A stretch of DNA of 5,998 nt from the NCBI GenBank assembly GCA_964475835.1, contig CAYYYL010000068.1, positions 1 to 5,998 on the forward strand, in the 5' to 3' direction. The position numbers and the translations under genes were made by a program. Positions 1 through 5,854 of this stretch are shown in pieces. The stretch's first letter is position 1. Every line of letters starts with the position of its first letter. The DNA comes from JABDCI01 sp964475835. GTDB taxonomy: Bacteria > Verrucomicrobiota > Verrucomicrobiia > JABWAM01. The notes beneath the pieces were generated by a model. That model was not told where the DNA came from, did not search any database, and saw only the letters and a program-made list of their open reading frames with translations.

Positions 1-153
1 AAATGTTACTGGCCGAATTCCTGACGTAGAGATTGGCCGAAAACTGGTCGTAGGGCCACCCACATCCGATGTTCGTCCTTGCCAACCTCGGAGCTTTAGG
101 ACTCCTGCGAAGCGAAGTAAGGCGCGCGACTGAATTGGTTCTTGAGAAAGCAT

Positions 154-492
154 ATGAAACTGGCTTTTTCATTGAAAGAAAAACAAAACCGGTTAGTCAT
201 TCCCATCACCATGACTCCTGAGGCGGCCAGAAAGTTTGTTATGAAATCGGGTCGATACAAGGGAAATTCCTTGGCCTTCCTGTCTTTGGATTATCTGGAG
301 TGGATTGTTCGGGAGCACAGCAATGGAACCTTGGAGGAAGCCGCTCGTACTGTCTTGAAATACCTGAACCATCTCCGAGATCAAACATTTCCTAAAGCAC
401 TTCCCGATCGAACTGCCCGCTCACCTGTCCAGCAAGGCCCATCCGGCGATTTCAAAAAACTATTGGAATCAACTCCCAAGGGACTGTTTTGA
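154..492 (+). CDS. Small hypothetical protein with DUF3820 / exonuclease X C-terminal-like motif
   Basis: This gene encodes 112 residues from the ATG at 154. A TTG in the same frame at 142 would add four residues but has nothing like a ribosome site before it, whereas GAGAAAG lies just ahead of the ATG. No signal peptide or membrane segment is visible. Residues 33-51 carry a G-R-Y-K-G-x6-L-S-L-D-Y-L-E-W-I pattern followed by an amphipathic helix (about 58-73). This resembles the (F)GKYKG...P.DYL.W(L) signature of DUF3820 proteins and of the domain found at the C terminus of some exonuclease X-like proteins. The family match is from memory of that signature and is moderate. The tail after residue 78 is rich in Pro, Ser and Arg and probably disordered. 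The gene runs toward relE and stops 9 nt before the relE stop codon, so the two are convergent with no room for a separate terminator. Its cellular role is unknown; a nucleic-acid-related role is only suggested by the fold resemblance. Confidence 0.6.
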   Translation: MKLAFSLKEKQNRLVIPITMTPEAARKFVMKSGRYKGNSLAFLSLDYLEWIVREHSNGTLEEAARTVLKYLNHLRDQTFPKALPDRTARSPVQQGPSGDFKKLLESTPKGLF

Positions 493-501
493 ACACAGAG
501 A

Positions 502-768
502 TTATCTGTAAATTTCCTTTCGATGGCCAACGGCAAGCACCAGCACCACCAACTCACGATCTTTGATCTGACAAACGATCCGATAATCTCCAACGCGATA
601 ACGCCACAAACCTGAGAGGTCTGCTTTCAATCCCTTGCCGAAACGACGCGGATCTGCATCACCTGCAACCCGTTCGTCAAGGTAAGCGACAATGTCCTGT
701 TGACCTGGATGTCCGAGCTTTTTGAGTTCCTTCAAGGCCCGTTCATCAAACCTATAGGTCCAGTTCAC
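502..768 (-). CDS. relE: RelE/ParE-family toxin of a type II toxin-antitoxin system
   Basis: The 88-residue product has the full length and layout of RelE/ParE-superfamily toxins: an N-terminal strand (W3-T-Y-R-F), a helical pair (about 8-37), then beta strands containing K45-x2-K48, L54-W-R-Y-R-V-G-D-Y-R-I-V and a C-terminal G81-H-R-K-E-I-Y-R. The basic residues K45, K48, R56 and R83 and the aromatic Y87 sit where RelE-type mRNA endoribonucleases place their catalytic Lys/Arg/Tyr set. Ribosome-dependent mRNA cleavage is therefore the likely activity, but gyrase-targeting ParE toxins share the fold, so the target is an inference. Translation starts at a GTG (766-768), with GGGA (777-780 on the minus strand) 8 nt upstream. 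This start lies inside the end of the antitoxin gene, a 17-nt overlap that implies translational coupling. No truncation is seen. Confidence 0.93.
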   Translation of the reverse strand: MNWTYRFDERALKELKKLGHPGQQDIVAYLDERVAGDADPRRFGKGLKADLSGLWRYRVGDYRIVCQIKDRELVVLVLAVGHRKEIYR

Positions 769-958
769 GCTTCACATCCCGGGAGGAATACGTTTTTGCA
801 GGACGGCGCAAACGTTGAGTGGCCAGATAGATGTCCTCCAGTTCCTCAAGATGCTCCAGAATGGCTTCACGAGCGTAAAACGTCTTGGTGCGGCCCGTCT
901 TTTTGGCAAGTCGATCCAGGCGGTTCTCAATATCGGCGTCGAGTCGAATGGCGAGCAT
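752..958 (-). CDS. relB: RelB-like ribbon-helix-helix antitoxin
   Basis: The 68-residue antitoxin is encoded directly upstream of, and overlapping, the RelE-type toxin. Residues 1-47 form a ribbon-helix-helix (CopG/MetJ/Arc-type) DNA-binding domain: the strand M1-L-A-I-R-L-D, helix A (D9-K20), the turn T21-G-R-T and helix B (K25-L37). The charged C terminus (about 48-68, ending R-E-L-D-L) is the expected toxin-binding extension. The frame stays open back to an ATG at 985 and a second one at 973. The ATG at 958 is preferred because related proteins begin right at the M-x-x-I-R-L strand and because the longer forms would put codons inside the palindromic operator at 973-992. None of the three starts has a clear Shine-Dalgarno site. 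It should bind and neutralise the toxin and repress its own operon by binding the palindrome. Confidence 0.9.
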   Translation of the reverse strand: MLAIRLDADIENRLDRLAKKTGRTKTFYAREAILEHLEELEDIYLATQRLRRPAKTYSSRDVKRELDL

Positions 959-972
959 GCTGAAATCTAGCA

Positions 973-992
973 TTGCTATACACATATAGCAA
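973..992 (-). promoter_or_regulatory. Palindromic operator upstream of relBE
   Basis: TTGCTATA-CACA-TATAGCAA is a perfect inverted repeat with 8-bp arms and a 4-bp centre, lying 14 bp upstream of the preferred relB start. Beyond a one-base bulge the arms continue as GCA (970-972) and TGC (994-996). Ribbon-helix-helix antitoxins bind short palindromes of this kind and repress their own operon with the toxin as co-repressor. The palindrome is AT-rich and may overlap the -10 region on the minus strand, but no convincing -35/-10 pair could be assigned. Confidence 0.65.
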
Positions 993-1316
993 GTGCAAAG
1001 AGGATTTCTTCCTGCACCTTTGACGATCGGGGCCGTGTTCTTGTCGCCAGCGGAACGGAGCGGGCCGTCAGTGGCCCTTCACCTGGCAGGCGGAAAGTGT
1101 GCCCGGCAACCATGCGCAAGGATGGAGCAAAGCACTTCCTGGAGTATGCGACTTTTCAAAGTGACATGGATCGGGACTCTGAGCTGAAGGATGCAGCGAA
1201 ACTGATTTTTGATTTCTCAAGATTTTGTATTGAGATAGGGTGAATGTCGTTCTTTGATTTGGTTGTTTTCTCGATCTTTGACAAGCGACTTGAAGTGACC
1301 GTGTGATCTGGGAATA
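986..1316. other. Intergenic region between relBE and the DUF1573/glycosyltransferase operon
   Basis: This gap of about 330 bp holds no confident gene. A plus-strand frame is open from 971 to a TGA at 1241-1243, but its only ATG is at 1112, giving 43 residues (M-R-K-D-G-A-K-H-F-L-E-Y...); no ribosome site or family resemblance is seen. Two weak inverted repeats are present: GGGCC/GGCCC (1062-1066 and 1073-1077, 6-nt loop) and TCTCAA/TTGAGA (1215-1220 and 1230-1235, 9-nt loop). The first part (about 1020-1110) is clearly more GC-rich than the last 120 bases, so the gap may be a patchwork of a decayed gene and a promoter region for the downstream operon. Confidence 0.5.
1278..1307 (+). promoter_or_regulatory. 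Possible promoter of the DUF1573/glycosyltransferase operon
   Basis: A perfect -35 hexamer TTGACA lies at 1278-1283, followed after 18 bp by TGTGAT (1302-1307), which matches TATAAT at 4 of 6 positions. The hexamer spacing is acceptable, but transcription would start almost on top of the ATG at 1317, leaving only a minimal leader. The site is therefore a candidate only, and the true promoter may be further upstream. Confidence 0.25.
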
Positions 1317-2276
1317 ATGCGACTTTCTAATCCGATGCAGCGATGGTTTCTTTTTCTTTTCTTCTGCACTTCGCTGCAAGCCCAACTAGTGTGGGAGCAG
1401 CGGGAGTTCGTGTTTAAGGCAACTCTTCACGATCGGCAGGTGGTCGCCGAGTTTCCTTTTCAAAATCGCGGTTCAAAGGATGTGAGCATCCTTTCCATCA
1501 CGCCAAGTTGTGCCCAGTGCACGTTTGTCGATTTAGCAAAGCGAGTGTATGCCCCCGGAGAACGTGGGGTTTTGAGGGTGTTGTTTGTTTTTGGCGAAAT
1601 GGATGGGGTTCAGAAAAAAATCATCAAAGTACAGACGGATCAGCCTGGCGATGAGCCTGTGACGTTGACTATTTCAGGTACGATTCCAAAAATTCTGGAG
1701 GTGACGCCTTCCACCTTATCCTGGGAACAGGATGAAATAAAAGAGTCCAAGGCGATGAGGGTGAAGGCGGCGCCTGAGGTGACGATGTTGACAGCGAAGT
1801 CCTCTTCAACTCTCTTTCGAGTGGAGGTGAAAGAGTTGAAAAAAGAGCATGCCTATGATGTATGGGTGACGCCCCAGGAGTTGAACCGGGAAGGGCGTGC
1901 GATTATTGTTTTTCAAACGAATTTTCCGAAGGAATCACCTCGGGAAGTCAGTCGATTTGTCTCCATTCATCCTTCACCCACAATTGAACAACGGATTCAG
2001 GCCGAACCTGGAATCGTTTTTTGGAAGCGGAATGAGAAAAGCGTTTCGAAAACCATTCGACTTACCGTGAAAGGGGATAAGCCGATCGAAATATTCGGAG
2101 TGCGTTCCAGTGAGAAGTCCATAGGTGCCTCACTAAAATCCGTGGAGAAGGGCAGGGTGTATGAGGTTGTCGTGACTCCCGAGGATACGGGTAAACCCGT
2201 GAAATCGGTTCTTCAGGTGGATGCTGGTTTTTCAGGAAAGCAGGGCAAGTTGTTGGTGTATGCTGTGGTGCAATGA
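1317..2276 (+). CDS. Secreted DUF1573-type protein with tandem Ig-like domains
   Basis: The 319-residue product starts at ATG 1317 with GGGA (1310-1313) close upstream. Residues 1-22 form an export signal: a basic start (R2, R9), the hydrophobic core F11-L-F-L-F-F-C-T-S-L, and a likely cleavage after Q21-A22. Residues 24-122 match the DUF1573 pattern: F-x-F-x-N-R-G near 46-52, I-x-P-S-C at 61-65, a Y-A-P-G-E turn at 78-82, F-x-x-x-x-G-V-x-K-K-I-I-K-V near 91-105 and a closing L-T-I-S-G. Two further beta-rich segments (about 127-218 and 227-319) resemble each other, sharing P-x3-(L/F)-x-W or P-x3-F-W, K-x-(M/I)-R and Y-(D/E)-V-x-V-T-P, so they look like a duplicated Ig-like (ASH/MSP-like) domain. 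DUF1573 proteins are generally exported and of unknown biochemical function. The glycosyltransferase gene begins 9 nt downstream, so a joint role in envelope glycan production is inferred. An odd point is the C65-A-Q-C68 pair in place of the family's usual C-G-C. Confidence 0.85.
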   Translation: MRLSNPMQRWFLFLFFCTSLQAQLVWEQREFVFKATLHDRQVVAEFPFQNRGSKDVSILSITPSCAQCTFVDLAKRVYAPGERGVLRVLFVFGEMDGVQKKIIKVQTDQPGDEPVTLTISGTIPKILEVTPSTLSWEQDEIKESKAMRVKAAPEVTMLTAKSSSTLFRVEVKELKKEHAYDVWVTPQELNREGRAIIVFQTNFPKESPREVSRFVSIHPSPTIEQRIQAEPGIVFWKRNEKSVSKTIRLTVKGDKPIEIFGVRSSEKSIGASLKSVEKGRVYEVVVTPEDTGKPVKSVLQVDAGFSGKQGKLLVYAVVQ

Positions 2277-2285
2277 ACATTCAAC

Positions 2286-4043
2286 ATGATTTCGATGAGT
2301 AGGCCATTTCGACAATTTCTGAGTGATGAAGTGGTTTTTGTCTGGATCGTGGTCCTATGGTTGGGGGCTGTATTCTATTTTGACCCCAGGCTTTTGGCGC
2401 TTTTGGGGGCGAATGATCGAATGTTTCCCCGGATTGCCATCCTTCTTTTTGTGGGGTGCCTGGATCTGTTTTGGTTTTACACGATTTATTACGCGGTGAT
2501 GGGGCTCACTTCATGGAGGTTGCGTCAACACAAGGAGTCCCCGCTTCCTCTGGGAGCAAGCCGCGCCAAAGTGGCCATTCTCTATCCGACGCGAAACGAT
2601 TTTCGGGAAGCTTCAGTGGATAGGCTGCTAAAGATCGATCATGAGTATTTCCATCTCTTCATTCTGGATGACAGTACTCTGCCGGAGTATCACCAACGGA
2701 TTGATTCCTGGGCAGGGAGACACACCGCCAATGTGACGGTGATTCGTCGATCCACCCATGGTGGATTCAAGGCGGGGAACCTGAATCATGGACTTCGTCA
2801 AATTCATCAGGATTTTGAGTTTTTTGCGGTGTGTGATGATGATGGGATCTTTCCGCCGGGGTTCATTCGAGACCTTCTTCCATATTTTCAAGTGGATCCA
2901 AAGGTGGCTTTTGTTCAGGCCCGGCAGGATGGCAATCCTTCTCAGCCGGAATTTTTTGGCCAGGCGATGGGGTATGCGGTTCGCATGCACTATCGTCACT
3001 ATGTTCGTGCGCGGCAGAGTTACGGTTTTGTGATGTTTTACGGACATGGAGCCTTGATCAGGATGGCGGCGTGGACGGCGGTCGGAGGGTTTCCGGAAAT
3101 GGTGACAGAGGATCTGGCGTTTTCCGCTAAGCTCCGGGCCCTGGGTTATCGTGGAATCTTCACCGAAAAAGTGATTTGCCATGAAGATTTTCCCCCGACG
3201 TATGGTCAGCTCCGGAAACGGACGGAAAAGTGGATTCGAGGCACGGCGGAATTTTTAAAACTGGGGTACAAGGAGTTTTTTAAATCACCCCATGTGACAT
3301 GGTTTGAAAAAGTGGATGTCCTTGTTCATTCCACCACGCATTTTATGGCTGTCCCGATGTTGCTTTTTCTTCTCACTTTGGGCTTTGTCCTGCCTGCCAA
3401 TTTTAGTCAATTTCGATATCCCGGGTCCTTTTTCCTGATGCCCGTGCCATCGGAGGCGAAAAGCACATGGGATTACCTGTTTCATGTGCGATATCACATT
3501 TTTTGGTCGTTGGACTTTTACTTGATGATGATGTTGACGATCTTCAGTCCCATTCTTCCGGTGTTACTGGACCATTGGAGGACGCCTGTCAGGCTTTTCA
3601 GGTATGTTGCGGCGTCCAATTTCGTTTACCTGGGTTCGCTGGTGTCGGAATCCTGTTCGTTGCTGGCATTCATTTTTACCGGAAAGGCGTTTTTTCGTAA
3701 CACGCATGATGCAGCAAGGGAGGGGCGGCTGAGTTGGAGGGATTTTTTTCAGCAATATCATCCCAATCATGTTTTGGTGTTCGTTATGGAACTTCTGATG
3801 GGCAGCCTTTTGGCGGTGGTTTGCTGGAGCACGAAGAATCTGTGGTTTCTGGCTCCGGCATGTGCGTTGCTGGCGAGCCCCATTGTCTATCGATTTGGAT
3901 GGGAGCGAAGGTTGGTGAGGGCGTTGACGTGGATTCCATTCCTGATAGGAGCGATCATTGTGGGAGTGGTCACTCTTCATTTGGGGGTGACAGGGGTGGA
4001 GGCCCTGCAGGTTTGGCTGAGTGGGCAAGGTGCAGGAGACTGA
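2286..4043 (+). CDS. Membrane family 2 glycosyltransferase, cellulose-synthase-like
   Basis: The 585-residue processive-type GT2 enzyme should transfer sugar from a nucleotide-sugar donor to a growing beta-linked glycan at the inner membrane. Two hydrophobic segments come first (about 15-32 and 48-74), then a cytoplasmic GT-A domain (about 94-320), then about six more membrane segments (roughly 350-370, 405-428, 440-465, 495-513, 518-536, 547-569). Visible motifs are Y100-P-T-R-N, L127-D-D-S (donor site), H158-G-G-F-K-A-G-N-L-N, the metal-binding C183-D-D-D-G, T274-E-D (catalytic base region) and, in the product-channel loop, R312-T-E-K-W316-I-R-G. The last replaces the usual Q-x-x-R-W. A C-terminal PilZ domain like that of BcsA is absent, so direct c-di-GMP control is not indicated. 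The gene follows the DUF1573-type gene by 9 nt with no clear ribosome site, suggesting coupled translation; ATG 2295 is an alternative start. Product sugar and linkage cannot be read from the sequence. No bcsB-, bcsZ- or hyaluronan-type partner is present. Confidence 0.95.
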   Translation: MISMSRPFRQFLSDEVVFVWIVVLWLGAVFYFDPRLLALLGANDRMFPRIAILLFVGCLDLFWFYTIYYAVMGLTSWRLRQHKESPLPLGASRAKVAILYPTRNDFREASVDRLLKIDHEYFHLFILDDSTLPEYHQRIDSWAGRHTANVTVIRRSTHGGFKAGNLNHGLRQIHQDFEFFAVCDDDGIFPPGFIRDLLPYFQVDPKVAFVQARQDGNPSQPEFFGQAMGYAVRMHYRHYVRARQSYGFVMFYGHGALIRMAAWTAVGGFPEMVTEDLAFSAKLRALGYRGIFTEKVICHEDFPPTYGQLRKRTEKWIRGTAEFLKLGYKEFFKSPHVTWFEKVDVLVHSTTHFMAVPMLLFLLTLGFVLPANFSQFRYPGSFFLMPVPSEAKSTWDYLFHVRYHIFWSLDFYLMMMLTIFSPILPVLLDHWRTPVRLFRYVAASNFVYLGSLVSESCSLLAFIFTGKAFFRNTHDAAREGRLSWRDFFQQYHPNHVLVFVMELLMGSLLAVVCWSTKNLWFLAPACALLASPIVYRFGWERRLVRALTWIPFLIGAIIVGVVTLHLGVTGVEALQVWLSGQGAGD

Positions 4044-4275
4044 TCCCCTAGAAGGGCTTCCTTTTACGTGTGCTCACAATTTCCACCGCATTCGCGCTTA
4101 AGTTCAAATCCCACTGGGGAGGAAGTTTGGGAAGTATTGAATCCCAGACGAAGTGACAAACCTCGTCATTCTTCATGCTCACTTATCTTTTGGTCCAGTT
4201 TTCGGGGAGGCAGCTCACTGGGTTTTGGTGTAAATCTTGGAACCATTCAAAGTCATACGTGTAGGCTGATAGAGT

Positions 4276-4324
4276 TGTGTAAAAAGCTTTACAGATAATA
4301 AAATATGTGTATATATTTACACAT
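4276..4324 (+). promoter_or_regulatory. Promoter and palindromic operator of the abiE operon
   Basis: ATGTGTA-TATATT-TACACAT (4305-4324) is a perfect inverted repeat with 7-bp arms. Just upstream, GTAAA-AAGC-TTTAC (4279-4292) forms a second, smaller one whose left side extends into TGTGTAAA (4276-4283); TGTGTA-type half-sites thus recur. A candidate promoter is TTTACA (4288-4293), 18 bp, TATATT (4312-4317), so the -10 box would be the centre of the larger palindrome; TTGTGT (4275-4280) with TAAAAT (4299-4304) is an alternative. AbiEi antitoxins are known to repress their operon by binding inverted repeats in the promoter, which fits this arrangement. A start near 4324 favours the abiEi ATG at 4332 over 4305. 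Confidence 0.6.
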
Positions 4325-4331
4325 GCAAAGG

Positions 4332-4931
4332 ATGGTATCAAAAACCAAGCGTGTGCTGGAACTGGCGCAAAAGATGAAGGTTCTGCGTGTGAAAGACCTT
4401 GTTGAAAAGGGGCTGCACCCGGAGCTGCTCCGGCGTCTTTGTCAGAAAGAGCTGCTGGTTCGGAGCAGTCGCGGGGTGTATCGGCTGAAGGACGCGGAGT
4501 TTTCCGAGAACCTGAGCCTGGTGACGGTCGCCAAGCGTGTGCCGCAAGGGGTCTTTTGCCTGCTGACGGCCCTTCGATTTCATGGCATTGGGACACAAAA
4601 TCCATCGGAAGTGTGGCTGGCTCTGAATCGTCCTTCGGCTCGTCCTCGCATGGATTCTCCCCGGCTGCGTGTCATGCACTTTTCCGGATCTTCATTTTCT
4701 GACGGCATTGAGGAGCGCTCCATTGAAAACGTGAGTGTGCGTGTGTACAACCCGGCAAAAACCGTGGCGGATTGCTTCAAATACCGTCATAAAATTGGAA
4801 TTGATGTCGCCCTTGAAGCCCTGCGGGAATGCTGGCGTGGTCGGAAGGTGACGATGGATGATCTTTGGCGTTATGCAAAAACCTGTCGCGTTGCAAATGT
4901 GATGCGGCCCTATCTGGAGTCACTCACTTGA
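4332..4931 (+). CDS. abiEi: AbiEi-family antitoxin (type IV toxin-antitoxin, abortive infection)
   Basis: The 199-residue product has the AbiEi antitoxin layout. Residues 1-52 form the N-terminal winged helix: a K-x-x-R-V-L-E-L-A helix, a helix-turn-helix with V20-K-D-L...L28-x-P-E-L-L-R-R-L and a wing ending R47-G-V-Y-R-L. The C-terminal domain (about 60-199) carries A68-K-R-V-P-x-G-V-F-C-L-L-T-A-L, H84-G-I-G-T and N140-P-A-K-T-V-A-D-C-F-K-Y-R-H-K-I-G, all typical of the family. It should repress the operon by binding the upstream palindromes and counteract the AbiEii toxin without forming a stable complex with it, as known for type IV systems. Start choice is uncertain: the frame has ATGs at 4305, 4323 and 4332. 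The first two fall in or at the edge of the palindrome and would add M-C-I-Y-L-H-M-Q-R, which is unlike family N termini; AAAGG directly abuts 4332, too close to be a good ribosome site. Confidence 0.92.
   Translation: MVSKTKRVLELAQKMKVLRVKDLVEKGLHPELLRRLCQKELLVRSSRGVYRLKDAEFSENLSLVTVAKRVPQGVFCLLTALRFHGIGTQNPSEVWLALNRPSARPRMDSPRLRVMHFSGSSFSDGIEERSIENVSVRVYNPAKTVADCFKYRHKIGIDVALEALRECWRGRKVTMDDLWRYAKTCRVANVMRPYLESLT
4916..4931 (+). promoter_or_regulatory. Ribosome site and TTGA overlap that set the abiEii start
   Basis: GGAG (4916-4919) lies 8 nt before a TTG codon (4928-4930). That TTG overlaps the abiEi stop TGA (4929-4931) as TTGA. The combination of good spacing and a 4-nt overlap makes this the likely abiEii start, although the frame remains open upstream to a TTG at 4865, and it implies coupled translation of antitoxin and toxin. 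Confidence 0.75.
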
Positions 4932-5845
4932 AAAAGAAAAGCATCCAGAATCTTTCCGCGTCGGTTCATCAACGATTGCTCAATCTGGCCGAGGAGACCG
5001 GTGACGATGCCCAATACGTTCATATGCGCTACGGCTTGGAGCGGCTGATGTACCGGTTGAGCCAGTCAGAGCATGCAAGCGAGTTTGTTTTGAAGGGCGC
5101 GTTGCTCTATTTGGTGTGGACAGGGGAGCAATACCGGCCAACAAAAGACATGGATTTGTTGGCACTCCAAACCGAGTCGCTGGCACGGCTGAAGCAGATT
5201 TTTCAAGATGTATGCCGACTGGCAGCGGTGGAGGATGGACTTGTTTTCCTTTCCGACAGCGTCGAAGCCGAGGAAATTCGTGAGAACGCCGCCTATCAAG
5301 GGGTGCGGGTGACATTGCTGGCCCGGTTGGGCAATGCAAGGATTCCGTTGCAGGTGGACATTGGTTTTGGCGATGTGATCACACCCAGGGCGGCAAAGGC
5401 TGGATTTCCAACCTTGTTGGACTTTCCTGCGCCGCACCTTTCGATGTATCCCAAAGAGACGGTCGTCGCTGAGAAATTTGAGGCGATGGTGAAGCTGGGG
5501 ATCATCAACACCCGCATGAAGGACTATTACGATATTTGGTTGCTGTCGCGAGAGTTTGAGTTTGACGGTGAGGTGTTGCGTAAAGCCATCACTGCCACGT
5601 TTCAGCGGCGCAAGACTCCGCTGCCGACAGGAATTCCCCAGGCGCTCTCTGCTGAGTTTGCAACGGATGCTGTGAAGCAACGGCAATGGCAGAGTTTTGT
5701 GAGCAAGGGACGATTCAAGTTGTTGGAACCGGAATTGTCCAAGGTGGTTGCAGCCATTTCGGATTTCCTGATGCCATTGGTGGGCCAGGCTGAGACGTTC
5801 AAACTGCATTGGCCGAAGGGCGGACCGTGGCAGGCCAAACGCTGA
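4928..5845 (+). CDS. abiEii: AbiEii/AbiGii-family nucleotidyltransferase toxin
   Basis: The 305-residue toxin starts at TTG 4928, overlapping abiEi by 4 nt. It belongs to the AbiEii/AbiGii (DUF1814, MenT-like) nucleotidyltransferase family. Visible motifs are F53-V-L-K-G-A-L-L followed by the metal-binding T72-K-D74-M-D76-L of the polymerase-beta-like fold, a third acidic strand L141-Q-V-D144-I-G-F-G-D, then A181-E-K183-F-E-A-M-V and R196-M-K-D199-Y-Y-D202-I-W-L-L, which correspond to the conserved later AbiEii motifs. All key Asp and Lys residues are present, so the enzyme should be active. Family knowledge: AbiEii binds GTP and is bacteriostatic when free; the related mycobacterial MenT toxins add nucleotides to tRNA 3' ends. 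The actual target here is unknown. The C terminus (about 240-305) is less recognisable. With AbiEi it forms a complete type IV module that may give phage protection by abortive infection. Confidence 0.95.
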   Translation: MKKKSIQNLSASVHQRLLNLAEETGDDAQYVHMRYGLERLMYRLSQSEHASEFVLKGALLYLVWTGEQYRPTKDMDLLALQTESLARLKQIFQDVCRLAAVEDGLVFLSDSVEAEEIRENAAYQGVRVTLLARLGNARIPLQVDIGFGDVITPRAAKAGFPTLLDFPAPHLSMYPKETVVAEKFEAMVKLGIINTRMKDYYDIWLLSREFEFDGEVLRKAITATFQRRKTPLPTGIPQALSAEFATDAVKQRQWQSFVSKGRFKLLEPELSKVVAAISDFLMPLVGQAETFKLHWPKGGPWQAKR

Positions 5846-5854
5846 GGCCTATGC

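Noticed and set aside
8..52. Three degenerate decamers, ACTGGCCGAA, ATTGGCCGAA and ACTGGTCGTA.
   Set aside because: Imperfect, irregularly spaced and at the window edge; they could be chance.
6..86. Minus-strand stretch reading M-W-V-A-L-R-P-V, recalling the start of phage antirepressor domains.
   Set aside because: Only 27 codons between stops and the similarity ends after eight residues; too short to support a remnant.
2..133. Open plus-strand frame from the window edge to a TGA at 131-133, containing a G-R-I-P-x-V-x-I-G-R-K stretch reminiscent of excisionase-type DNA-binding proteins.
   Set aside because: A 43-codon stretch without stops is expected by chance at this composition, the tail is unlike that family, and the upstream part is outside the window.
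69..221. A 50-codon plus-strand ORF starting at ATG 69.
   Set aside because: It overlaps the better-supported gene at 154-492, lacks a ribosome site and shows no family resemblance.
2628..3182. Antisense ORF (184 codons) opposite the glycosyltransferase catalytic domain.
   Set aside because: Shadow of the GT2 gene with no recognisable motif and low-complexity basic composition.
4051..4065. GAAGGGCTTCCTTTT after the glycosyltransferase gene as a terminator.
   Set aside because: The 4-bp arms would leave a 2-nt loop, and the T run is short.
4103..4113. TTCAAATCCCA, resembling the T-loop and 3' part of a tRNA gene, with a near copy at 4137-4146.
   Set aside because: The flanking bases cannot form a T-stem and no other tRNA arms are present; not enough for an attachment site.
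5066..5809. Long antisense ORF (247 codons) opposite abiEii.
   Set aside because: It mirrors a clearly coding, motif-rich gene; its composition (His, Gln, Arg, Leu rich) is typical of an antisense shadow.
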